A stretch of 64,000 nucleotides of DNA, from the NCBI GenBank assembly GCA_959347315.1, contig OY365822.1, forward strand, positions 13,557,519-13,621,518, given 5' to 3'. Below the pieces are notes generated by a model, which saw only the letters and a program-made list of their open reading frames with translations, did no database searches and was not told where the DNA came from. The DNA comes from Bimastos eiseni (lineage: Eukaryota > Annelida > Clitellata > Crassiclitellata > Lumbricidae). The position numbers and the translations under genes are program-made. The number at the start of each line of letters is the position of its first letter. Position 1 is the first letter of the stretch. Of this stretch, positions 24,186-35,136 are shown piece after piece.

Positions 24186-24504
24186 TTCGATCTATCCTCC
24201 CCGTAATGTTCGAAATTTTTCTGTCGATCTTTCGACGATAAACTGTACTATTACCTCTTCCAGTCAGTTTGCGGCTCTTAATTAGTATTCTCTGATTCTG
24301 TGTCTAAATGTACACATATAAATGTTCTAAGGAGGCATCATAAAATAACTTGTATTGTAACGTTTGGCACCGGAGGCATGGCTAGGCATGAGGGCTTCAG
24401 GTTATAGTCTACTATGGCTTTACAACTTCGCCTGGGATTGACTTTGAACTCGGCGTCTGTGCCTATTCGCCCCTGGAATTGTTTCCTTGTAGCTTCACCT
24501 AATC

Positions 24505-24640
24505 TCGAATGTTCCATTGCTCCGAGAGACGCTGTTTCGACTGACGCTGCTCCGAGTGACGCTGTGGTTTTATAACAGAGGCGCGTGATTAGCTCCATCT
24601 TCAGATGTTGCGAAAGGAAATGGCCGTCACGCCGCTGGTT
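24505..24640. repeat. dispersed repeat copy (pair with 27790-27870)
   Basis: Shares 'cgaatgttccatt', 'gtggttttataac' and 'cttcagatg' in order with 27794-27862. Element type unknown. Includes a short irregular repeat of GACGCTG. Confidence 0.5.
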
Positions 24641-26972
24641 ACTCATAATGAATTTCGGGAAAGTGTGAAATGCGAAACTAAAAATAATTTCCAAATATCG
24701 GAATTTAAATTAAGCTGTGTGTTGAAGGTATCAACGTTGACCTTGAAATTCGAATTGGAGCGTTTTTGTGTGGCTAAAATTCCGTCGCGGCAAAAGTTTC
24801 TTTGGAGCTTTCAGCTTCCTCTGTCAAATGAGCTGAGTGCGATGACTGTACAATGTAAATGGAAAGATCGATCAGTGAGGAAAATGATCTGCTTTTTGCT
24901 CCTTCTCCTCCTCCTCTTCTTCCTCCTCCTTCTCCTCCTCATTTTTTCTCTTCTTTGCAACCTTCGTCCGTATCCTCACTAATGACCATATAAATGAATG
25001 CAAATGTTGGCACAGAACGTGGCATTCCATTACATTTACATGGCACACTTCAAATCACATTGACTTAGATTCCTATTCGCAAAAATATTGACAGAGACTG
25101 CTGCAAGTGTTGAGTAAATAACCTACTTCTATAAGATGCGCTAAACCTCCCATCAAGGAAATCGCATTAAAACCAGGTAAAGGCCGCCGTCCTTAGTCGG
25201 CGGTGGGACATCAACGCAGCCGCACTTGACGATATTTTGGTTCGAGAGCTTCCGTCTAATTGGCCGGAAGCCAGATGCACTGTGGGACGTGGCTGTTCAA
25301 AGGCACGTCGCGAGAGGTCGCCCTGTGTTGTTTTTGAGTGCAACGAATGAGGACGAATGGGAAAGAGCGCTGAAGCGGTCGCTCGTTTGCATTAAGCGCT
25401 GTTGCCTCAGCGAAACCACCGAATTCCTGGAGCGAGACTCTCTATCGAAACGTCAAGGTTTATTCATATATTCATGAAGGGCATTTTTACAGCGCAATTC
25501 TGCTATGGCGCCACTCTGTTGATGAGAGGCGCTATCTGCACTAGCCTAAACGATGCCTAATAAAATTAAAGACTTGAGTTTCACCATTACGCAGAACAAT
25601 GTACATAACACTAAAAAGCCAATAGGTACAAGAGTGTCGGGCTGACGCATAAACTCGGAGCACAACCAATGGATTCCCGTCCATAGCTCACAGATGTTTC
25701 AGTCTCTGGAATTTCTAAGTGGCACCGATTGTACGAAGCGACAGCAATGGCGTGGTAGGCAGTTCCTCATTGGCGTAAGATGACGTACGTCCGGCTATCC
25801 GTCGATCCCTGCTCTTAACTGCCAAGGGGTCAAATCTAAACAACCCTAGTGTGCAGAAGGTTAACATGTGTAGTGCACACCTAACATATTTAATCTATGC
25901 AGATTTTTAGTTTGTTTGCAATCACTTTTGTTAAATTATTACGAAAAAATCCAGTGCGTAAATGTATGTTAACATTGATGTTGTTGCAAGAGGCGGCGAT
26001 CTCGTTTGACCGGTTGGGAGGGGGACACCCAATTAGAGGGGTAGAAAATGTGGGGGACACACGTACAATGTGCCCCTATCTGTAAAAAGTGGGGGGACTT
26101 GTCCCTCTCGACCCCCCGGGACGACCACCTCTGGTTGCTGCTCATTTATTTTCAATAGATACCGAATGCATTTTATGCCATGAAACCAAGCCATAATCAG
26201 GTCGATATCCAGAACATCAATTCATTATTAAGGTTAATACAAAGCTTGACAACCGTGCCAAGTTTATCCCTGAAACTTTATGCCTCTAAAAAAATGTCCC
26301 CTTAAACTTATTGCCCTTGAAGAAACTGAAATGACGTTCCTGCTTTGAACCGAAAGGTTCAGGGCAAGTGTTGCAGACTGGGTCACTATTTCACTCAGAT
26401 ACCATTTCCAGCATTTTATTTCAAGTTTTTTCAACCATGTAGAACTGTGTCGATTGTTCTCGTAACAAATTTGGAAGTGGCTGTAAACATTTTTCTGTGA
26501 TGAAGCTTCTAGAAACGCTAGCATTAACATTAACATATTTAGCCTTTCTAACAAAAGTTTAACACACTGCGCAGAATAGCAGCCCAGCAGTAGCCCAAAC
26601 AGTAGAGAAAATACTGTCCTGACTTTCACGTGCCTGGACTTTGAATCGACTACAGTGTCACACCATGCTAAGAGGTCAATATATTTACGATGAGTGGAGC
26701 CCGTGAAAACATCACACAGAACACAGATGATTCATGACGAACGCCTCTTTTTTAAAACGGCGAACAAGCGTTTAAATCAGTTTTGTCGCCTGTCTGTTGG
26801 TCGACCGAAGCGCCACCAGCGACGTCATTCCGAAGACCAACGTCACTCCTACTCCGCCGAGACGTCATATTTTGTCCGGCTACAGAGAGCCACAGGCGAA
26901 TAGAACTCCGTCGAAACGAAGAAAAAATCTGAGATGCGAACCTACGTTGAATGGATGACTAACGGGCGCCTT
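24641..26972. other. intergenic, no gene supported
   Basis: A CTCCTCCTT-rich tract lies at about 24896-24945. A possible short MITE at about 25987-26134 has ends like CAAGAGGCGG and CCACCTCTG, with only approximate flanking duplication. A minus-strand frame at 26264-26629 starts with a signal-peptide-like stretch but shows no domain. Confidence 0.4.
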
Positions 26973-27060
26973 AGGAATGTCAGCATACATACATGCATAC
27001 ATACATATATACATACATACCTACATACCTACATACATAGATACATAATATATACATATA
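26973..27060. repeat. (ACAT)n microsatellite
   Basis: CATACATACATACATA run with a few substitutions. Confidence 0.9.
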
Positions 27061-27378
27061 AATGCATGCATGCATACTATCTTCCTAATCTTCGAGCATT
27101 AATGTAGAAAGGAGGACGGAAACCTCTTAGTAGCTGCCCTGCTAGAACCCTCTCCATCCATCGCCTATGGGCCACAGTCATACTCCATGTGCCGAAACTG
27201 TATGGCCAAATTATCCCTAGGGCAGACAACCTTACGAGAGACTAGAATGTCTTAAGTATTTTAGACCCATGTGTTTTGTAAACTAAACTGCGCTATATAA
27301 TCAGTTGGTCAATATAAAGAATGTACTTGAATTATCTTATCTTACGTTACGTATACACTTCCAAACAACTGTCTTAGC

Positions 27379-27723
27379 TTAATCTGCATCGAAGCCGCTT
27401 AAGCGGACCAAAGATACGTGTTGGTTGGATGGCGCTGACCTTTGCTTAAGCGACACCCTGTCGTTAAGCCTGTCCCGTATATTGTAGGCCGGACCAGCGC
27501 TTGCTAAAAGCGCTTGACTGGAACAAGCGCTTAAGCCACCACGTACTGGTTTAATGCTTTCCGTTGTAATTAAGTTAGTGGCTTTCACCGGCAATATTAT
27601 TTCGCTTAGTACTTTCGGAGAATAGTCGTTAGAGAATTGTCCGATGACTACAGACACTAGTGCAATGTTTAGGCCTACAGCCACAAACATGCATTTGCTT
27701 AATACAGAACAATTCTTCGGCAT
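27379..27723 (-). CDS. hypothetical ORF, 114 codons, signal-anchor-like N-terminus
   Basis: Minus-strand frame beginning MPKNCSVLSKCMFVAVGLNI, which has a short basic N-terminus followed by about 18 hydrophobic residues, as in type II membrane proteins or signal peptides. The rest is a Ser/Leu-rich segment with no motif I recognise. No good splice donor was seen after it, and no neighbouring exon. It overlaps no repeat that I could name. It may be a chance frame or a lone first exon. Confidence 0.2.
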   Translation of the reverse strand: MPKNCSVLSKCMFVAVGLNIALVSVVIGQFSNDYSPKVLSEIILPVKATNLITTESIKPVRGGLSACSSQALLASAGPAYNIRDRLNDRVSLKQRSAPSNQHVSLVRLSGFDAD

Positions 27724-27921
27724 TGATCATTTTGAGCTCAACGGGTGCGATGCTTTGCCTCTGTAAATGCTTCTAAGTAGGTCCACCTATCGCGAATGTT
27801 CCATTTGACGACTGATCCGTGTAAGGCCGTGGTTTTATAACTAACAGTAGCGCAGCCTTCAGATGATACGAATACAAATGGACGTTGTTATTGAATCGAA
27901 TGTCGACGAATCGTGCAATTC

Positions 27922-27990
27922 CACACTATATATACATATATATATATAGACATATATATATACATACATATATATCTATCTATATATATG
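27922..27990. repeat. (AT)n/(CATA)n microsatellite
   Basis: TATATACATATATAT with CTAT interruptions. Confidence 0.9.
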
Positions 27991-28598
27991 CATGTTTTAT
28001 GCTTTTATTAGTAATAAGCTTTTAACATCATCGTTAGTGATATACAACTTCACCATAACTCTGTTTGCTTATTGCCGTATAACTCGCAGTTGTCGACTAA
28101 ATTAATCGTTCAACATGTTATATTTTTAATTTATTATTTCCCGTCGCTGTCTCAAATATGCTCCGTTTAGGCCATAGTTTCGTTTGCTCCGATATAAAAA
28201 TTGATACGGACAGTAACCATTAACGTAGGTCTTCTGACCACACTCCATTGTATACTGCCATCAGACATTGATGCTGGTCCCGAATGTGGGAGTGACGGAG
28301 AGAGACAATTGAACCCTATACATCACACTCTAACGTCTGCATCTTGTCAAGCTCAGAGGGGAAGCGATAAACGGCTAATTTACACCGAGTAGCGTAAGAT
28401 AAAGGGTTCCGTTCTGTCGTTACGCTCTCAGAAGTGACGTCAGACAACAGTAAAGATGGCCTTGCATGAGTAGTGAACGTAGCTGATTGGGAGACGGTTT
28501 TGAAGGATAACACTTAATACTAGAACAGAACTTTTTAAAACCTGCTATGCAACTGTTCAGATTTATAGACACAGAGACGGAAAGACAGGCAGACGAAT

Positions 28599-28702
28599 CT
28601 AGGACAATTACCCCCGGACAACTACCCCAGGACAATTACCCCCGATGCAAATAACCCCCGACAATACCCCGGGGGGTAATTGTCCGGGGGTAATTGTCCT
28701 GT
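28599..28702. mobile_element. foldback element of GGACAATTACCCCC units
   Basis: The left half repeats GGACAATTACCCCC and variants; the right half repeats the reverse complement GGGGGTAATTGTCC. The outermost arms AGGACAATTACCCCCGGACA and its complement make a near-perfect hairpin. No open frame. Confidence 0.85.
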
Positions 28703-30085
28703 TACCAGACAGACATATAGTTAGATGGATGTATAGAAATACGGATAAAAAGATAGATCGATCAATAGATGCAAGAAAGCTTACGTACATAACAGGCACA
28801 AACATATCTGGATGCAACATGTATGTCAAATACACACCGTAATAATGATACAACTGTTGCCAGTTGTCGCTCTACCCTATCGACGCAACTTGGCCCAAAA
28901 ACTCTGAACATCCATGCAATCTGTAAGCTGTTGACGGGATTCCCTTGGTTAGCTTAACGCGTGTGCGTGGGCCCATGGATCACTATAGTGACTCTGAACA
29001 TTTTACTTTATCTCGTACGGGCACCTTCATGTTCATTTCGAAGCCACCTTTTAATGCACCTTATAAATAGTTAGAACTGCATATTTTTTATTAATTTCTG
29101 CTCTAGGTTTGATCATGCTCTGAGTGAAAGCGATAAACGTAAGGACTTGGACTTCAAAATCCATTTGGAACCAAACCTAACATTTGCAATCTTCGTTTAC
29201 AAATGCCATTTACCATTATTCTACACCTTTTTAAACCTATAAGTGGACTCTATAATACTTCTAGCCTACATCGTTCAACGAACAATCTCGTCTTCGACGA
29301 TCTTTCGACCTTACTCTGCACCAAATGATTAAAGGAATGGTTACTCATCAAATTTCCATGTACACGTTTTACTCTTAAACATAGATGTCACCCAAAGTCA
29401 AATTTTGCTTCTAATTGAACTACCGTTAGACTCTATTCCCAATCCAAAAATTTACATATTTTTACTAATTTAAAATGTAAGCTCTAAAACCTTGCAGAAG
29501 CAAGAACAACAAGTCCTACTCTCGACACCACTATATCGACGAAAGGCAGCACGGCGTTGAGAGTATTGACGACAGCGCTGCTACAGCATATCCGCGCTGC
29601 AGTGTGTTCCATTCTCTCCGTCACTGGAGTGTTTCCAGATTCCACGCGTGGCTCAGTAGGCCATGGAAAGGAACCAATAGATTGCATCACCGGTCTCCAA
29701 TTTGTTTTCTTTTCCATGACTGCGCTATTTCTGCAGTCTTGAGGAAGAGACGCAACTCGATTTGTCGGCAGCTCTTGTATACCGTTGACGTTTTTCCTTA
29801 TGGATGAAACTTACTGTCGTCTGGTCTCATGGATGATACGTCGTATTTCTTTAACGTTCGCGTGACCGTGTACATCTGTGATTGCGTGCGTGACGAGCTC
29901 TGAACATTTCATAAGGAGGATCAATTGCTTGTCATGAGGTAACGCCTTTTGAACCAATATGAGATTTGACAGATACGATTATACTTGTAGCGCGTGTATT
30001 GTCCTGTTTCTATATTTTCTATTGTACTTTATGTTATCCGTAAATTTATATAGCGTCTTTCACAGTCCACACCAATCAGTATGGT
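28703..30085. other. intergenic, no gene seen
   Basis: Short open frames only. A reversed SINE/LINE tail lies at about 30040-30075. Confidence 0.5.
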
Positions 30086-30089
30086 TGTT

Positions 30090-30374
30090 TTATGTATGTA
30101 TGTATGTATGTATGTATGTATGTATGTATGTATGTATGTATGTATGTATGTATGTATGTATGTATGTATGTATGTATGTATGTATGTATGTATGTATGTA
30201 TGTATGTATGTATGTATGTATGTATGTATGAATGTTTTTATGTATGTATGTATGTATGTATGTATGTATGTATGTTTGTATGTATGTATGTATGTATGTA
30301 TGTATGTATGTATGTATGTATGTATGTATGTATGTATGTATGTATGTATGTATGTATGTATGTATGTATGTATG
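30090..30374. repeat. (ATGT)n microsatellite, ~285 bp
   Basis: About 70 copies with interruptions at about 30230-30240 and 30273. Followed by an (AT)n run at 30402-30435. The Met-Tyr-Val-Cys frames across it are artefacts. Confidence 0.97.
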
Positions 30375-30399
30375 TACCATCATGGCATGCTAAACCTGC

Positions 30400-30437
<38 letters not shown>

Positions 30438-30754
30438 TAATAGCCTGCAGGAATTTTCTGAATAAATGAATAGAAATGCATGTCGATAGCTGGATGCTGG
30501 ATTGTCTGAAATGGGAAGCTCTCATTATACGGTATTTAATGGCATGATATGGTAAAGCAATCCACCGTCAATCGTCGGCCTCTGTCAACAATATGGGTCC
30601 CATGTTGTATTTATGTCAAGGAATCTCTGGACGAGGAGCAAACAACCATGAGGCTCTGAAATGATCCAATAGATTCCTGTTACAACCGATTCATTGTCAC
30701 TTCCTGATAATTATATTATCGACGGCGTATTGGCAGCTCAAAACTTAGGCGCTA

Positions 30755-31085
30755 CTGAAATGCCGAGTGCAAATCACCGGATTATTTACGAGCGCTGCGT
30801 CAAGTCAAATGGGTTGTCAAGAGACGTCAGAGACTTTGGTCAGAGAAATAAAAGGCGCTGTCCATGGAAGCAAAAGGCGTTGTCCAGAGAAATCAAAGGT
30901 GCTGGTCACAGTGGTCAGAGAACTCAGAGCGGCTTGTCAGAAAAATCAAAGAAGTTTGCTTAGTGAAAACAAAGTGATTTATTGCAAAGAGAAAACAAAG
31001 GGTTTGTCCAGAGAAATCAAAGAATTTATTCACAGAAATCAAAGGGTTTGTCCATGTAAATAAAAGGGTTTCTCCAGAGAGTGAT
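30755..31085 (+). repeat. dispersed repeat followed by degenerate ~22-bp array
   Basis: 30760-30830 contains the 'ttacgagcgctgcgtc' core of the family at 4705-4802. From about 30825 the unit 'tgtccagagaaatcaaaggg' repeats in diverged form. Frames across it (Arg/Lys/Ser-rich) are products of the repeat. Confidence 0.7.
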
Positions 31086-31518
31086 AGAGGCAATGTCACT
31101 TAAATGCAATAAGATTTAAAATCCAAAAAAAAATGCTGCAGGTACTTTGCACTCGATTAGTTCATCGTTTATCTGTTAATATCTTATGTGTGCTTGTCTT
31201 TCAGAGACCTGAAACGACACCAAAGGAGCTAAACACTTTATTCTCAAATCTGAATATAGCATGAGCCTAAAATTTTAATTCCAATTTATTTGAAACCAGG
31301 AATCACGCAAGGGAACTCTTTGCTAGCATTCAAGTAATATTACGAATACAATGCATACCAGAAATCTTCGACTTCGATTGAAAACAAATATAAAACGTAT
31401 TGACGAATAATCGACGACGCAGTATAAGCCTATCGTTGTTAAGTTTCAGCACTTGAGATGCTATATTTCATCCAATATATCAAAAATCATAACCAAATGA
31501 AGAACTAAACACATTGTG

Positions 31519-31526
31519 TATATAAG
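31519..31526 (+). promoter_or_regulatory. candidate TATA box of the GPCR gene
   Basis: TATATAAG lies 146 bp upstream of the receptor start codon. A transcription start about 30 bp downstream would leave a 5' UTR of about 120 nt. Inferred from motif and position only. Confidence 0.4.
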
Positions 31527-31671
31527 TCGTGATTAGAAGTAACTGCGCACTGCGCCTACATGTATACTCCTGACTCGATCTAAAACTGGAGCACATCAGC
31601 CACCTTCCTTCAGCCTAAGACTATATTTAGGCCAATAATACACAGGGTGGCAGTAACCGTGAAGCACAACC

Positions 31672-32077
31672 ATGGATGTCCCGTGTAAAGTGGGAACTAA
31701 GGAAGACTTCCGAGAAGAGATCAGCAGTCTCTTTCAAAACCTTTCCCTAACGACCACCTGGGAGACGACGGACGAGGCTGTGTTCTACGCAAACGCGACG
31801 CAGACACCTGAAGAGACGGAGGATGGATCGAGCTCGACGGTGTCCAAGCCTTGGTCCCCTCTGAAGCAACCGGTCTACGCGGTCGCCCTCCTGGCTGCGG
31901 CCTATGTCGTTGTGGCCATTGTTGGGGTCGTCAACAATACGATGGTCATCGTGGTCATCTGTAGACAGGTGAAGCTGAGAACGGTCACCAACTGCTTCCT
32001 GGCCAATCTGGCGATCGCTGATGTCCTAGTCTGTATCTTCGTTTTGCCCATTACGCTGCTTGACAACATCTACACAG
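31672..32077 (+). CDS. NPFF/RFamide-type neuropeptide GPCR, exon 1 (N-terminus to TM2)
   Basis: First coding exon of a class A G-protein-coupled receptor (join 31672-32077, 33754-33853, 39170-39803; 379 residues). Start ACAACCATGG has a strong context, with in-frame TGA and TAA just upstream. The extracellular N-terminus carries sequons at Asn23 and Asn41. TM1 (about 68-97) has the conserved Asn (GVVNNT). TM2 (about 106-130) has LAIAD with the conserved Asp117. It ends in LPITLLDNIYT, matching the TM2 end of NPFF-type receptors. The donor is ACAG|GTTGTG, phase 1, not a strong consensus but consistent with the exon 2 frame. Expected location is the plasma membrane of neurons or endocrine target cells. 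The ligand is inferred only from family resemblance. Confidence 0.93.
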
Positions 32078-32329
32078 GTTGTGTAAAATAATATAATCTA
32101 ATTTAATGAAATCTAATCTGATCAAAGCTAATATCATCCAATCTAAGCTGACACCTTGGAAATCGTGGCATGATTGACGTGTTCCTTTTCCACCTTGGAT
32201 ATTCGCATTGATCCGATATATTCATCAAAAACAATCCGACATGGAAATAGAATTCAACAATAAAATGAAGTCCCAAATGTATGTATGTAGAAATGTCTCA
32301 TCAAACTGGCATTTGCAGTTTAGATTGTT

Positions 32330-32365
32330 TTAGTTTATGTTTGCTTATAAGCAAACATAAACTAA
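32330..32365. repeat. perfect 36-bp palindrome in GPCR intron 1
   Basis: TTAGTTTATGTTTGCTTA is followed directly by its exact reverse complement, with no spacer. No flanking duplication or element recognised. Confidence 0.95.
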
Positions 32366-32409
32366 TTAAAAATAACCTGATCTTATCGAACATCATCAAA
32401 ATGATGGTA

Positions 32410-32640
32410 TTGTAGTTTATTCTTGGTATTGTGAATGATTCCTGGCAGTTGATCCTTGGTATGGTAATTGATTTTTGGTATGGCAATTTATTTTTTGTAT
32501 GGTAATTAATTATCGGTATGGCAATTTATTTTTTTATGGTAATTGATTATTAGCATATTAATTGATTCTTAGTGTGACAATTGAATCTTTGTATGGTAAT
32601 TGGAATGGTAATTGATTCTTGGTATGGTTATTGACGTTCA
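32410..32640. repeat. degenerate ~18-bp array, TTGGTATGGTAATTGATT type (left part)
   Basis: Diverged tandem copies of TTGGTATGGTAATTGATT. The same array resumes at 33590-33715 after an inserted LINE end and GAT tract. Confidence 0.85.
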
Positions 32641-32819
32641 GTATGAGGGCGAACAAGAACCTAACAAAGAGATCGAGAATGTACAAGAGTTTGAATAATT
32701 ACCTTGGAAGGTTGCTGACCTCAGTTAATGAATGTGGAAACTTGAAAGAAAATAGGGAGAAGAATGGCAAAGGCAGTGGAGCAATGTCTGGTTTTGGAGG
32801 CATTCTGGAGTATGCGATA

Positions 32820-33245
32820 AACAACAAAACTACTATTATACGCGCGTGCACCGTGGACATTGTTCAAACGGAACAGAAAAAAGCTGCTAGCGTTCGAGAT
32901 GAGACGCTACAGAAAGTTTAAACGCACTATATTTCAACAGAAGATATCAAACAGAGAAGAACGTAGAAGAATACTGAACCACAAAAGCATCGTACAACAG
33001 ATAATGGAAAGAAACTAAAGTTCTTTGGGCACGTTTGTAGTATGAGAAATAACAGACGAATTAAGCAGGTTATGTTTGGCACGATTGATGGAACCGGGAG
33101 GAATGGAAGATGAAGCGGAGAATGGCCAGACGATGTCAGAGACTGGTGTGGATAGGATATATTATGCATATATGCTAAACCTGATGACACAAAACAGAGA
33201 TGAATGGAAAAGAACAGCGCACATACAATTGACACCAACTGGTGA
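32820..33245 (+). mobile_element. LINE 3' fragment (ORF2 C-terminus, frameshifted)
   Basis: Read in shifting frames, this encodes KLKFFGHVCSMRNNRRIKQV, then a VMFGTIDGT segment and a WPDDVRDWCG segment, the typical order of the C-terminal tail of RTE/CR1-type retrotransposon polymerases. Several stops and frameshifts show it is dead. Located in GPCR intron 1, same strand. The GAT tract that follows may be its 3' simple-repeat tail. Confidence 0.75.
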
Positions 33246-33249
33246 TGAA

Positions 33250-33590
33250 TCCATGGATGATGTTGTTGTTGATGATGATGATGATGATGATAATGATAAT
33301 GATGATGATGATGGTTTTGGTGGTGGTGGTGATGATGATGATGGTTTTGGTGATGGTGGTGGTGATGATGATAGTTTTGGTGGTGGTATTGATGATGATG
33401 ATTATGGTTTTGGTGGTGGTGGTGGTGATGATGATAGTTTTGGTGGTGGTATTGATGATGATGATTATGGTTTTGGTGGTGGTGGTGGTGATGATGATAG
33501 TTTTGGTGGTGGTATTGATGATGATGATTATGGTTTTGGTGGTGGTGGTGATGATGATGATGATGACGATGACGACGACGATCGTATTTG
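33250..33590. repeat. GAT/GGT coding-like minisatellite
   Basis: (GAT)n and (GGT)n blocks arranged in a longer unit of about 60-63 bp, present three times (about 33360-33545). It produces an Asp/Gly-rich open frame that has no other support. Confidence 0.92.
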
Positions 33591-33715
33591 ATTATTGGTA
33601 TAGTAATTGATTATTGGTATGGTGATTGATTCTTGGTATGGTGATTGATTCTTGGTGTGGTAATTGATTCCTCTTATTGTAATTGATGCTTGGAATGGTT
33701 AGTGATTCTGTGGGT
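33590..33715. repeat. degenerate ~18-bp array (right part)
   Basis: Resumes the TTGGTATGGTGATTGATT array interrupted at 32640. It ends about 40 bp before the splice acceptor of GPCR exon 2. Confidence 0.85.
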
Positions 33716-33753
33716 ATGTCAGTTGATACTGGTGACATGTCCTTGTATTGTAG

Positions 33754-33853
33754 AATGGTGGTATGGTGGTGTGATGTGTAAAACAGCGCCTTATCTTCAG
33801 GGTGTTTCTGTCAGTGCCTCCGTCAACACACTTGCTGCTGTTTCCGTTGAAAG
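33754..33853 (+). CDS. NPFF/RFamide-type neuropeptide GPCR, exon 2 (TM3)
   Basis: A 100-nt exon not covered by a conventional long open frame. Acceptor ttgtattgtag|AATGG, donor GAAAG|gtaatt. Spliced in phase 1 to exon 1 it encodes residues 136-169: EWWYGGVMCK with the conserved TM3 disulfide Cys144, then YLQGVSVSASVNTLAAVSVE and the first two bases of Arg169. QGVSVSAS..TL..VER is the TM3 signature of NPFF-type receptors. Exon 3 supplies the last base of the Arg codon and Tyr170, giving the E/DRY-type motif ERY. The exact phase match at both ends is strong evidence. Confidence 0.93.
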
Positions 33854-34935
33854 GTAATTCGTTACATACCACTTTAAACACACATATCACTTCTAACGTG
33901 CATACCACTTTTAGTGCACTTTTCACACACTTACCACTTTTAACGTACATGTCATTGCTGACGCACTTGCCACCTGACACAATCGACCTAACTGTAATTA
34001 TAATCAATAAATGTATGTAGCGCCACAGAGAAAACTTATCACTCTGTCCACTTGCCTGTTTGATGCTATATATCAATATAAAGTGACACGTCATCCATGA
34101 GTAAACAAGGCAATGCACCGAAACCTCATATAATCACCTGTGACGAGCCCACGCACACACGTGCAGCCCAGCCAACAGATTCCAATCCATAGACACGTAC
34201 ATGTAGGTCTACCACGGTAGACTACGGTTCAGACTCTGTCAGGTAACTTTAGATGAGTTAGGATACAATTATCTATGTTTGCAGCATCAACATGTGGTGG
34301 AAGGTGCTACATGGTATACATGAGGTATTGAATGTTTGCATAAATCTACAGTAACTGTGGCTGAAAGTTCGGCCGCAATGCAAAAGAAAATGTTAGTTCT
34401 ACGGCCGAACGCATAAAAAAATTTAGCGCGTTAAGATGCACATGTTTTTTACATGGCAAAAGGTTGCGCAAGTGAAGCACGCGTACTGTTAAAAGCCCAG
34501 AAAATTTCAATATTCGCTGTTGGGTCGGTAAGGATCAGGTTAAGCATCGTAAGGGTTGGTTAGGTTCATGTTAGGCGTCGTGAGGGTCGTTTATGGGCGG
34601 GGGTAGGGTTATTATCGTTTTTAGATATATCTAACAACGACACTATTTTTCGAAGAACTTTCGGCTGCAGAAATCTTTTTCCGTGCTTTGAGAGGCCGAA
34701 GTTTCGGCCGAAGAAGCTCTACACATTAAATATGTGAATTGTTTATACCACTTTTGATTCAATCAATACAAGGTTGGGTTTGATTTGATATAACAACAAA
34801 GCAAGTTCAGATAGGGACGAATGACTCAAGTTGGTTGAGTTAATTAATTAATAAATTAATAAATGTATGTGATAAATGGAATTACAAGTTTATATACAAA
34901 CTCTAGTAGAATCGACGTTAAGTTCGTATGGAGTC
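33854..34935. other. GPCR intron 2, left part; no further gene
   Basis: No exon-like sequence on either strand. Around 34365-34730 the phrases TTCGGCCG and CGGCCGAA occur in inverted arrangement, suggesting a decayed inverted-repeat element with unclear ends. Confidence 0.5.
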
Positions 34936-34959
34936 ATTGGCATGGTGAGTCAATGTAGA

Positions 34960-35095
34960 GTAATGTATAATGTAATGAGGCCATGCATGGCTGCCGACAG
35001 TTGAATCAACTCCTGTAAGTAACTTGTCATCATTCGCTCATACTCTACTTGGGATCATACTGAGGTTTGTCAGTCTGAAAATGAGAGAAAATATT
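34960..35095 (+). mobile_element. SINE body fragment
   Basis: The order 'gcatggctgccgacagttga', 'taacttgtcatcattcgctc' and 'gaggtttgtcagtctgaaaa' matches 55235-55345, 58490-58555 and 60850-60945. Confidence 0.7.
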
Positions 35096-35136
35096 TTTAA
35101 ATTTTATTTTAGGTAAGGTTTGTAAATGGTATCAGA

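Noticed and set aside
24605..24982. Frame ending in a poly-Leu stretch
   Set aside because: The hydrophobic run comes from a CTCCTCCTT simple repeat.
25987..26134. Additional hAT MITE
   Set aside because: End similarity (CAAGAGGCGG / CCACCTCTG) and flanking duplication are only approximate; not certain enough to call.
26264..26629. Minus-strand frame with signal-peptide-like start
   Set aside because: No domain, no splice partner, AT-rich region; likely chance.
30081..30469. Met-Tyr-Val-Cys and Thr-Tyr-Ile-His repeat frames
   Set aside because: Translation of (ATGT)n on both strands.
33076..33591. Asp/Gly-rich protein frame
   Set aside because: Begins in a frameshifted LINE remnant and continues through a GAT/GGT repeat inside a GPCR intron.
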